Positions 1 to 5,499 of a stretch of DNA of 7,022 nucleotides are shown in pieces. The notes under the pieces are model-generated. The model did not search any database. It was not told the DNA's origin and worked only from the letters and a program-made list of their open reading frames with translations. A program made the translations under genes and the position numbers. Numbering within the stretch: the first letter of the stretch is position 1; each line of letters begins with the position of its first letter. The DNA is from Desulfobacteraceae bacterium (GTDB lineage: Bacteria > Desulfobacterota > Desulfobacteria > Desulfobacterales > Desulfobacteraceae), in contig JAAEMC010000307.1 in NCBI GenBank assembly GCA_024225895.1, positions 1-7,022 on the forward strand, written 5' to 3'.

Positions 1-122
1 AGACACTCTGCGATAGCGGCCTGGTCACCTCACTTGATCTGGTAGAGCTAAATCCGTTTCTTGATGAGCGCGGACGCACCGCCCATCTCATGGTCGATTT
101 ATGTGCCAGCCTTTTAAAATAA
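1..122 (+). CDS. Arginase family protein, C-terminal fragment (5' end outside window)
   Basis: Reading from base 3, 39 codons remain before a TAA stop at 120-122. The peptide contains [19 protein letters not shown] and ends in a short helix-like tail, CASLLK. A segment of the form D-(I/L)-(V/M)-E-(V/L)-N-P-x-L-D followed by a charged stretch and T-A is typical of the C-terminal end of the arginase/agmatinase/formiminoglutamase fold. The 'NPxLDERxxTA' form is most like arginase (L-arginine to ornithine and urea; cytosolic, two-manganese enzyme). The metal-binding His/Asp motifs lie upstream of the window and cannot be checked, so agmatinase or another ureohydrolase remains possible. The gene converges on the response regulator with a 12-base gap between stop codons, and no strong terminator is visible there. 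The family call is fairly secure; the exact substrate is not. Confidence 0.8.
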   Translation, partial: TLCDSGLVTSLDLVELNPFLDERGRTAHLMVDLCASLLK

Positions 123-134
123 AAGGTGGGAATC

Positions 135-539
135 TTAGAGATATTTTACCTGGGTTGATTTCAGAACCCGTTCTACCTCAGCAATAAACATATCTTCGGA
201 GATCGGTTTAACAATATAAGAGTCCACCATCAGAGAAATGGCCTTGTTCATGGTTTTCTGATTCGCCTCAACCGTCAGTACAATAAAAGGAATTTTTTCT
301 GTTTTACTGTTGGTTTTAACTTTTTTAAGCAAATTCATACCGCCGATGACGGGCATATGCAAATCACTGATAATCAAATCAATATCGCTTGAGTCGATGA
401 TTTCCAGGGCTTCCTTGCCGTTTTTAGCTTCTTCGATATTGTAAAATCCGTTGTTGGCGAAAAACCGTCTGACAATTCGCCGCATGGTCAAGCTGTTATC
501 TGCGATCAGCACCTTCATGTCTGAATTGATATAACCCAT
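135..539 (-). CDS. CheY-like single-domain response regulator
   Basis: This is a stand-alone receiver domain of 134 residues when started at ATG 539, with no output domain. It closely resembles chemotaxis CheY: TMRRIVRR after the first strand, then GF.NIEEAKNGKEAL, the phospho-acceptor Asp59 in SDLHMP, Thr89 in VLTVEA, Tyr108 and Lys111 in SYIVKP. These match CheY Asp57, Thr87, Tyr106 and Lys109. One key residue differs: the usual acidic pair DD after strand 1 is Asp14-Asn15, so the Mg2+-coordinating Asp13 of CheY is Asn here. I chose ATG 539 because AAGAGAG (548-554) lies about 8 bases upstream. A longer reading would need a TTG at 596 with no ribosome site, and the internal ATG at 518 also lacks one. 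By family knowledge the protein accepts phosphate from a histidine kinase and acts by protein-protein contact in the cytosol. No kinase, flagellar or other che gene is in the window, so a flagellar-motor role is only inferred. Confidence 0.92.
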   Translation of the reverse strand: MGYINSDMKVLIADNSLTMRRIVRRFFANNGFYNIEEAKNGKEALEIIDSSDIDLIISDLHMPVIGGMNLLKKVKTNSKTEKIPFIVLTVEANQKTMNKAISLMVDSYIVKPISEDMFIAEVERVLKSTQVKYL

Positions 540-547
540 CTGTTTTA

Positions 548-554
548 CTCTCTT
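548..554 (-). promoter_or_regulatory. Ribosome binding site deciding the regulator start
   Basis: The minus strand reads AAGAGAG here, and its GAGAG core ends 8 bases before ATG 539. The alternative starts (TTG 596, ATG 518) have no comparable purine run at a workable distance. This supports the 134-residue product, in which the receiver domain begins at about residue 8. Confidence 0.5.
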
Positions 555-613
555 GTAAGATGAAAAGCCGGGTTCAACTTTAAAAAGGGGACACAATCAT
601 TTAATCGTCTTTA

Positions 614-641
614 AATATACTAATACTATAATCGTCGGCAA
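614..641 (-). promoter_or_regulatory. Candidate promoter for the response regulator
   Basis: On the minus strand, TTGCCG (636-641) is followed after 16 bases by TATATT (614-619), a 5/6 match to the sigma-70 -10 box with a weak -35. It would give a leader of about 70 bases. The same place also carries GCCGACGA (632-639), with TAAA 16 bases upstream (656-659). That is close to the flagellar sigma-28 pattern TAAA-N15-GCCGATAA but one base too long and two bases off. Either reading is tentative. Confidence 0.3.
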
Positions 642-703
642 AGCACCATATTTAATTTAGTAAAAAATTTTGTTTTTGAATATTGTACAAACCATAATAC
701 CTA

Positions 704-730
704 TCAGATTTTTTCAGATTATTTCAGATT
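704..730. repeat. Three direct TCAGATT repeats at exact 10-base period
   Basis: TCAGATT occurs at 704-710, 714-720 and 724-730. The flanking T/A bases are partly conserved, giving a unit close to WTTTCAGATT. The period is one helical turn, so all copies face the same side of the DNA. The next 10 bases (731-740) keep only the ATTT start. It lies about 60 bases upstream of the candidate regulator promoter and about 250 bases upstream of the candidate promoter of the iron-sulfur gene. It could be an operator for a multimeric regulator or simply slippage of AT-rich sequence. Confidence 0.6.
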
Positions 731-782
731 ATTTACAAATAGCTTTAAAAATAAGGTTAATATTCCCCTGCTCAAACCGATA

Positions 783-855
783 GGAACGATCTTAATTGCA
801 CCCTAAGATTGGCAAAATATGATCGCGTAAGGGCCAAAGATTTTATCGTTATTCC
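783..855. repeat. Nested inverted repeat in the divergent spacer
   Basis: GGAACGAT (783-790) can pair with ATCGT (845-849) plus TCC (853-855), giving 8 pairs with a 3-base bulge. CTT (791-793) can continue into AAG (837-839) across an internal loop. Inside, TTGGC (809-813) pairs with GCCAA (833-837), which shares one base with the CTT/AAG pairing. The nesting suggests a folded RNA or a protein-binding site, but the transcribed strand is unknown and it matches no riboswitch family that I recognise. Confidence 0.3.
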
Positions 856-978
856 GGGCTGAGCAAGTATAGGTCAGTATCATGTAAGCACTTGAAATTA
901 AGGATTCAATCACCGGCTGCCATTCTTCACATATTATAAAATTCTATATGAACCCAAAAACATATCGATACAATCACT

Positions 979-1007
979 TTGACTTAACCTGTCTTCTCTT
1001 TTATCTA
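979..1007 (+). promoter_or_regulatory. Candidate sigma-70-type promoter for the iron-sulfur gene
   Basis: TTGACT (979-984, 5/6 to the -35 consensus) is followed by an ideal 17-base spacer and TATCTA (1002-1007, only 3/6 to the -10 consensus). Transcription would begin near 1014, giving a leader of about 24 bases. An AAGG ribosome site (1023-1026) lies 11 bases before ATG 1038. Confidence 0.35.
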
Positions 1008-1037
1008 TTTTGAACAAAAAACAAGGCATTATATATT

Positions 1038-2348
1038 ATGTATAAAGATGAAAATATACCAAATGCAGTACATCTCCCCCATTTAAAAACTGATCCGGCA
1101 GTTTGCGATTGTAACGGCTGCAATATCTGTAAAAAAGAATGTGCTTTTCTTTCAAAATACGGAAATCCAAAAGAGATTGAGAAACAGGTACAAGATGATC
1201 CGGACAAATGGCACGCCATTGCCTTTGAATGCAGCCTGTGCGGTCTGTGCAATGCGGTCTGCCCTCAAAAAGTGGACGCTTCAGCCATGTTCCTTGATTT
1301 ACGGGTGAAAGCATTTAATAAAGGGAAAGCCAATTTTGCTGAGCACCAGGGTATTTTAAATTATGAAAAAAAAGGCACCTCAAAAAAATTTAGCTTTTAC
1401 AGCCTGCCTGAAAACTGTGATACAATTTTTTTCCCGGGATGTACTCTTCCGGGGACCCGCCCGAAGATCACATTAAAAACATATGAATATCTCAAGGAAA
1501 AAATTGAACACATAGGGGTTGTGCTGGATTGCTGCATGAAGCCCTCCCATGATCTTGGCAGGCATAAAGATTTTTTGGACATGCTGATTGAGATGAAAAC
1601 CTTTTTGCGGACACACCAGATTAATACAATTATTGTTGCCTGCCCTAATTGCCATAAGATCTTTGACACTTATGCACCGGAGTTTAAGGTGCAAACGGTC
1701 TATGAGGTGATGGCAGCTTTTGATTTTAAAACCGATTTTCAAGTCAATGAAAAGGTCATTGTCCACGATCCCTGCCCTGTAAGATTTAAAGAAAAAATTC
1801 AAATTGATGTCAGGACTATTTTAAAGAAACAAGGCATTGAATTTGAAGATATAAAGCACTCTAGAACCAAAACAGTCTGCTGCGGCGAAGGCGGTTCTGT
1901 GGGATGTTTGTCACCGGAACTGGCAAGCGGCTGGGCAAATAAAATGACGGTGCAAGCTCAAAACAGGCCCATCCTCACCTATTGTGCCGGATGCGTCAAT
2001 TTTCTTTCCAAAAAATCAGAATCATATCATATCCTTGATCTTGCCTTTGATCCTGAAAACACCGCCCAAAAAAAGGCAAGGGTATCCAAAGCACCCTTTA
2101 CCTACCTGAACCGTTTAAAGCTTAAAAACACCTTAAAAAAAGAAAAGGCTGCTGTTACAAGGGAACGAACCTTTTCGGCCATGGGTAAAAATAAAAGCAG
2201 CATCCCGCTTTTTCCCTTTAATCTTTTAAACTATGCCTTGGGCTTCACCCGAATAAAATTCAGTCACTACATTGTCACCACCTTTATCTGTATGCTGTCG
2301 GCCTGTGTTGCCTTCACTGTTTTTCAAGTTCTTTTCCGGATATTTTGA
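1038..2348 (+). CDS. HdrD/GlpC-type (Fe-S)-binding oxidoreductase subunit with C-terminal membrane anchor
   Basis: The protein has 436 residues. The N-terminal ferredoxin-like part has two cysteine clusters: C25-x2-C28-x2-C31-x3-C35 (with an extra C23) and C65-x2-C68-x2-C71-x3-C75-P, which should bind two [4Fe-4S] clusters. Two cysteine-rich CCG-type domains follow: C135...C165-C166...C202-x2-C205, then C246...C281-C282-G...C316-x2-C319. This order is that of HdrD (fused HdrC+HdrB), GlpC and GlcF/LutA relatives, which pass electrons between a substrate or disulfide site and a quinone or membrane cytochrome. The first CCG site reads CCMKPS, without the usual Gly; the second is CCGEGG. After residue 340 comes a Lys/Arg-rich linker of about 70 residues and a single hydrophobic helix (about 411-431) near the C terminus. 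This predicts a cytoplasmic protein tethered to the inner face of the membrane. No flavin dehydrogenase or cytochrome partner is in the window, so the electron donor and acceptor are unknown. ATG 1038 is the only start before the first cysteine cluster. Confidence 0.88.
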   Translation: MYKDENIPNAVHLPHLKTDPAVCDCNGCNICKKECAFLSKYGNPKEIEKQVQDDPDKWHAIAFECSLCGLCNAVCPQKVDASAMFLDLRVKAFNKGKANFAEHQGILNYEKKGTSKKFSFYSLPENCDTIFFPGCTLPGTRPKITLKTYEYLKEKIEHIGVVLDCCMKPSHDLGRHKDFLDMLIEMKTFLRTHQINTIIVACPNCHKIFDTYAPEFKVQTVYEVMAAFDFKTDFQVNEKVIVHDPCPVRFKEKIQIDVRTILKKQGIEFEDIKHSRTKTVCCGEGGSVGCLSPELASGWANKMTVQAQNRPILTYCAGCVNFLSKKSESYHILDLAFDPENTAQKKARVSKAPFTYLNRLKLKNTLKKEKAAVTRERTFSAMGKNKSSIPLFPFNLLNYALGFTRIKFSHYIVTTFICMLSACVAFTVFQVLFRIF

Positions 2349-2387
2349 AAGGACAAAAAAATCCTTGCAAGACTGATTAATTTGCTC

Positions 2388-2411
2388 TTTAACCAGGAGA
2401 CTTCGGTTAAG
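2388..2411 (+). other. Small hairpin in the leader between the iron-sulfur gene and tex
   Basis: TTTAACC (2388-2394) pairs with GGTTAAG (2405-2411) in seven pairs, one of them a G-T wobble, closing a 10-base loop that contains AGGAGA. No T run follows, so a rho-independent terminator is unlikely. It sits about 40 bases before the tex start. It could shape an intercistronic mRNA, or mean nothing. Confidence 0.3.
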
Positions 2412-2439
2412 ATTCTTGACATTATATACTGCCTTTATT

Positions 2440-2444
2440 AGGAA
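2440..2444 (+). promoter_or_regulatory. Ribosome binding site deciding the tex start
   Basis: AGGAA lies 7 bases before ATG 2452. An in-frame upstream TTG at 2416 would add 12 residues that are not part of the family N terminus, and it has no ribosome site. The ATG also starts directly with MEIIDHIS, as expected for Tex proteins. Confidence 0.65.
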
Positions 2445-2451
2445 TGATCCC

Positions 2452-4575
2452 ATGGAAATCATTGATCATATCAGTTCTAAACTGAATATAGAAAAAAGTA
2501 AGGTCTCAGCAGTGCTCGACATGTTGGACCAGGGTGCCACCATCCCTTTTATGGCTCGATACCGCAAAGAGCGTACCGGCGCATTGGATGAAGTGATTTT
2601 AACCGATATAAGGGACTTGCGCCAAAAGATGCAGGAACTTTTGGAGCGAAAGAAAGCAATACTCAAATCCCTTGAAGAAAGAGAACTGCTAACCCGGGAC
2701 CTGAAAGAAAAAATTGAAACAGCCCCTGCCATGGCAAATCTTGAGGATCTTTATGAAAAATATCGCCCTAAAAAACGGACAAGGGCGATCATTGCCAGAG
2801 AAAAAGGTCTGGAACCACTTGGGCGCTTTTTACTTGAGCAAACAAACAAAGACCCTCTTTTGGAAGCCAAAAACTATATTAATCCTGAAAAACAAGTAAC
2901 TTCTTGTGAAGATGCGCTTTCCTATGCCAGGGATATTATTGCGGAAATCATTAATGAAGACACAAAGATCCGGTCTGCGATCCGCCGCCTTTTTATAAAA
3001 GAGGCAGCCATTGAATCAAAACTTAAAAAGGGTAAAGAGGAAGACGCCTTAAAATTTAAAGACTATTTTGAATGGTCGGAACCAGCGTCAAAAGCACCTT
3101 CCCACCGGATACTGGCCATGCTCCGGGGCGCCAAAGAAGGGTTTCTCACTGTACATGTTCTGCCGGATGAAAAAAAGGCATTGCAGATTGTGGAACACAC
3201 CTATGTTAAAAACAGCTCACCATCTGCCTTGCAGGTAAAAATAGCTGCCAGGGATGCATATAAAAGATTACTTTTAAAATCCATTGAAAAAGAGATGGTG
3301 AATACCTTAAAAGAAAAAGCAGATGAAAAAGCCATCACGGTCTTTACCGACAACTTAAAGGAGCTGCTACTCTCCCCGCCCCTGGGGCAAAAATCGATTC
3401 TTGCCATTGACCCTGGATTCAGGACCGGATGCAAAGTGGTCTGCCTGGATTCAGTGGGAAAATTGTTACACCATGATGTGATTTTTCCCCACCAAAAGGA
3501 TACGGCAAAAGCACAAAAAATAATCCGGGATCTGACATCCAAATACCGGATTGAAGCCGTTGCCATTGGAAACGGTACTGCAGGGCGCGAAACCGAAAGC
3601 TTTGTGAAAAGCTTAAAATTGACCAGCAATATCCAGATTGTCATGGTTGATGAGAGCGGGGCATCAATTTATTCTGCTTCTTCTGCAGCCAGAGATGAAT
3701 TCCCTGACCATGACATCACAGTAAGAGGCGCTGTATCCATTGGCCGCCGTTTGATGGACCCCTTGGCAGAGCTTGTAAAAATCGATCCCAAATCCATTGG
3801 AGTGGGACAGTATCAGCACGATGTGGATCAAAAGCATTTGGCCCAATCCCTCAATGATGTGGTGGAAGTCTGTGTAAATAAGGTTGGGGTTGAAGTCAAT
3901 ACTGCCAGTAAGGATCTTTTACAAAGGGTTTCCGGATTAAATGCCACCATTGCAGCTAATATTGTAATGTATCGTGATGAAAACGGCCCGTTTTCATCCA
4001 GGGTGCAATTAAAAAAGGTGGCCAGATTAGGGCCCAAAGCATTTGAACAGTCTGCCGGTTTTTTACGGATTCATGAGGGTAAAAATCCATTGGACAGAAG
4101 CGGCATCCATCCCGAGTCCTATGGCCTGGTGAAAAAAATGGCAGAAGATGCCGACAGCAGTTTGAAAGAACTTTTGCAAAACCCCATCAAGGTAAAAAAA
4201 CTTAATCTTAAAAACTATATGACAAAAACAATTGGTATGCCCACCTTGAATGATATTGCAACAGAGCTTTTACGCCCTGGACGTGATCCCAGGAAAGCCT
4301 TTACCGCATTTTCCTTTGATGACACCATACATGATATCAAAGATCTGATCCCCGGCATGAAAGTACCCGGCATTGTCACCAATGTTACTGCTTTTGGGGC
4401 ATTTGTTGATATCGGAGTACATCAGGACGGCCTGGTTCATATCAGCCAGCTTGCCGACCGGTTTGTTAAAGATCCCAATGAGATAGTCAGTGTAAGGCAG
4501 CAGATTCATGTTACGGTCCTTGAAGTGGATATTAAAAGAAAACGCATATCCCTTTCCATGAAAAAGCATCCTTAA
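2452..4575 (+). CDS. tex: Tex family transcription accessory / RNA-binding protein
   Basis: The protein has 707 residues from ATG 2452, close to the shorter Tex proteins (about 720) and below the 770-785 of enterobacterial YhgF and Pseudomonas Tex. The order is a helical Tex N-terminal region (about 1-190, with ATIPFMARYRKE and LEDLYEKYRPKKRTRA), then a linker. A YqgF/RNase H-like domain opens with ILAIDPGFRTG (316-326) and includes GNGTAGRETE (373-382). Next is the family signature with SIYSASSAARDEFP and VGQYQHDVDQKHL (405-463), a double helix-hairpin-helix (about 480-540), and a C-terminal S1 RNA-binding domain (about 633-704, GIVTNVTAFGAFVDIG and GLVHISQL). Tex is a cytosolic nucleic-acid-binding relative of eukaryotic Spt6 linked to transcription and expression of some virulence and toxin genes; a catalytic role is not established. 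The gene follows the iron-sulfur gene by 103 bases on the same strand and may be co-transcribed. All domains appear intact. Confidence 0.96.
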   Translation: MEIIDHISSKLNIEKSKVSAVLDMLDQGATIPFMARYRKERTGALDEVILTDIRDLRQKMQELLERKKAILKSLEERELLTRDLKEKIETAPAMANLEDLYEKYRPKKRTRAIIAREKGLEPLGRFLLEQTNKDPLLEAKNYINPEKQVTSCEDALSYARDIIAEIINEDTKIRSAIRRLFIKEAAIESKLKKGKEEDALKFKDYFEWSEPASKAPSHRILAMLRGAKEGFLTVHVLPDEKKALQIVEHTYVKNSSPSALQVKIAARDAYKRLLLKSIEKEMVNTLKEKADEKAITVFTDNLKELLLSPPLGQKSILAIDPGFRTGCKVVCLDSVGKLLHHDVIFPHQKDTAKAQKIIRDLTSKYRIEAVAIGNGTAGRETESFVKSLKLTSNIQIVMVDESGASIYSASSAARDEFPDHDITVRGAVSIGRRLMDPLAELVKIDPKSIGVGQYQHDVDQKHLAQSLNDVVEVCVNKVGVEVNTASKDLLQRVSGLNATIAANIVMYRDENGPFSSRVQLKKVARLGPKAFEQSAGFLRIHEGKNPLDRSGIHPESYGLVKKMAEDADSSLKELLQNPIKVKKLNLKNYMTKTIGMPTLNDIATELLRPGRDPRKAFTAFSFDDTIHDIKDLIPGMKVPGIVTNVTAFGAFVDIGVHQDGLVHISQLADRFVKDPNEIVSVRQQIHVTVLEVDIKRKRISLSMKKHP

Positions 4576-4595
4576 TGGATTATTTCAGCAGTTTG

Positions 4596-4651
4596 AGCAA
4601 ATCGCAGAATAACGCTTCGATACGCGGTTGATACAAAATCGATTTGCTTTT
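4596..4651 (+). terminator. Candidate terminator after tex
   Basis: AGCAAATCG (4596-4604) pairs perfectly with CGATTTGCT (4640-4648) and is followed by a short T run (TTTT including the stem end, then AATT). It starts 21 bases after the tex stop. The loop is long at 35 bases and may hold a small inner stem (AAC-GC against GC-GGTT). The T run suits the plus strand only. The long loop makes this weaker than a textbook rho-independent terminator. Confidence 0.4.
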
Positions 4652-4731
4652 AATTGATTCCATTTATTTATATTGTTGTTCGGTACGTATTTTTGGGAAT
4701 CACCATATAGAAAAGATGTGTTAAAGCACTC

Positions 4732-4965
4732 CTATTGTTTTTGCTGCTCTAAAAGGGTTACCAATCCTGTTGCAAATTCTTTTACAGTGCGGGGACCTGC
4801 GGCTGTGATCAAATTCCCGTCAATTGTGACCGTGTCTCCGGAATAAGTGCCGCCTTTTTGTCCAATAATATCGAAATCGCGTGAAGCCGTTGCCTTTTTC
4901 CCATCCAGGGCCCCTGCATTGGCAAGTATAATAGGGGCCCACCAGCAGCTCAAATACCGAGTCTA
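4732..4965 (-). pseudogene. DJ-1/PfpI family remnant, C-terminal part only
   Basis: Read on the minus strand, the last 73 codons before a TAG stop at 4732-4734 give WAPIILANAGALDGKKATA and then VTIDGNLITAAGP..VKEFATGLVTLLEQ. This is the C-terminal third of the DJ-1/PfpI (ThiJ, class I glutamine amidotransferase-like) fold, whose intact members are about 170-200 residues. Immediately upstream the frame meets an in-frame TAG (4963-4965), and no N-terminal half is recognisable in the next 500 bases. The only start is a TTG with no clear ribosome site. The nucleophile-elbow Cys that should precede W-A-P aligns with a Trp (SCWWAP, with a Cys one position earlier). Lost N terminus plus lost nucleophile point to a decayed gene. 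A very short functional protein is unlikely. Confidence 0.75.
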
Positions 4966-5499
4966 TAAAAACAGGTAGGGAATAATCTCATGATGAATTC
5001 AGAATACCGTTTGAATAGAGCACAGGATCTTACAGATTAAAAAAAGCAAAAATATGAATTATTTTTACTATATTAGGACTTAACATCATTTTAATTGTGA
5101 AAGAAATATGCTTTTGATAAGAAAATAATATTGGAATGAGCTGAAAAAGATAGTTTAACCTGCAAATTTAGAATATCTCAAATACCTCTATCGTCAAAAT
5201 TATTAAATAGTTTTAACTGCCATGATTTTTAATTCTCTTTTTGATGAAGCCTTGTATTAAAAGTCAGACAGCTCATATATCCGATTTCAAAAAAATAGCC
5301 GGCAGTTGATTTTTCCTATATTTTTTTTATCAGGTTAATGCTAAATCGGATTACCAACACCCTTACACCACAATTCAAAATATAAATTTTTCCATTTACA
5401 GAACTTCTATTTCGTGTTACCTGAGGCAAGCAATTGTGGTTGGTATTCACAGATGATTTTTTTTGTGCTTATGAATCATGTTGTAATTGATGAGGAAAC
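4966..5499. other. AT-rich intergenic region, no intact gene seen
   Basis: I find no supportable coding region, RNA gene or mobile element. A 16-codon reading at 4990-5040 (MMNSEYRLNRAQ...) has an AGGG nine bases upstream but nothing to support it as a gene. No strong promoter for the downstream TPR/Sel1 gene stands out. The notable items are the long inverted repeat at 5352-5445, a run of eight T at 5457-5464, and a 10-codon ATG reading at 5471-5503 whose TGA overlaps the next gene's ATG. Part of this stretch may be the eroded 5' half of the DJ-1/PfpI gene. Confidence 0.5.
5352..5445. repeat. Long bipartite inverted repeat upstream of the TPR/Sel1 gene
   Basis: ACCACAATT (5367-5375) is perfectly complementary to AATTGTGGT (5432-5440). 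Outside it, TACCA (5352-5356) matches TGGTA (5441-5445), with a 10-base bulge on the left arm only. That gives 14 pairs around a 56-base loop. The stretch is followed 11 bases later by a run of eight T (5457-5464) and lies about 55 bases before the ATG. It could be a leader structure, the far end of an upstream transcript, or an operator pair. Confidence 0.4.

Larger units (their letters stand above)
597..1037. other. Divergent intergenic region, no gene seen
   Basis: This is an AT-rich spacer between the minus-strand response regulator and the plus-strand iron-sulfur gene. I see no convincing coding sequence. The longest ATG-started reading noticed near the 3' end, 948-1013, is 21 codons and has no ribosome site. 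Items within it are the candidate regulator promoter (614-641), a perfect palindrome TTGTACAA (683-690), three phased TCAGATT repeats (704-730), a nested inverted repeat (783-855) and a candidate plus-strand promoter (979-1007). It is long for a simple divergent spacer, which leaves room for shared regulation or a small RNA. Neither is proven. Confidence 0.6.

Noticed and set aside
111..125. Short inverted repeat CTTTTA-AAA-TAAAAG over the arginase stop as a terminator between the convergent genes
   Set aside because: It is made almost wholly of A-T pairs with a 3-base loop. It would be too weak to act as an intrinsic terminator.
948..1013. 21-codon ATG reading (MNPKTYRYNHF...) before the iron-sulfur gene
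   Set aside because: It has no ribosome site and no family resemblance, and it overlaps the candidate promoter.
597..1037. CRISPR array, tRNA or mobile element in the long spacer
   Set aside because: The only repeats are 7-base units at a 10-base period. No cloverleaf, transposase fragment or terminal repeats are visible.
1210..1225. TGGCACGCCATTGCC as a sigma-54 promoter
   Set aside because: The GG-to-GC spacing is 9 instead of 10, and it lies inside the coding region for the second iron-sulfur cluster.
2349..2366. AAGGA / TCCTT hairpin after the iron-sulfur gene as a terminator
   Set aside because: There are only five pairs, an A-rich loop and no T run behind it.
3201..3644. 147-codon minus-strand reading inside tex
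   Set aside because: It lies wholly within the well-conserved tex frame, and its translation resembles no family.
4656..4701. GATTCC / GGAATC inverted repeat downstream of tex
   Set aside because: Six pairs around a 34-base loop are easily expected by chance in AT-rich DNA.
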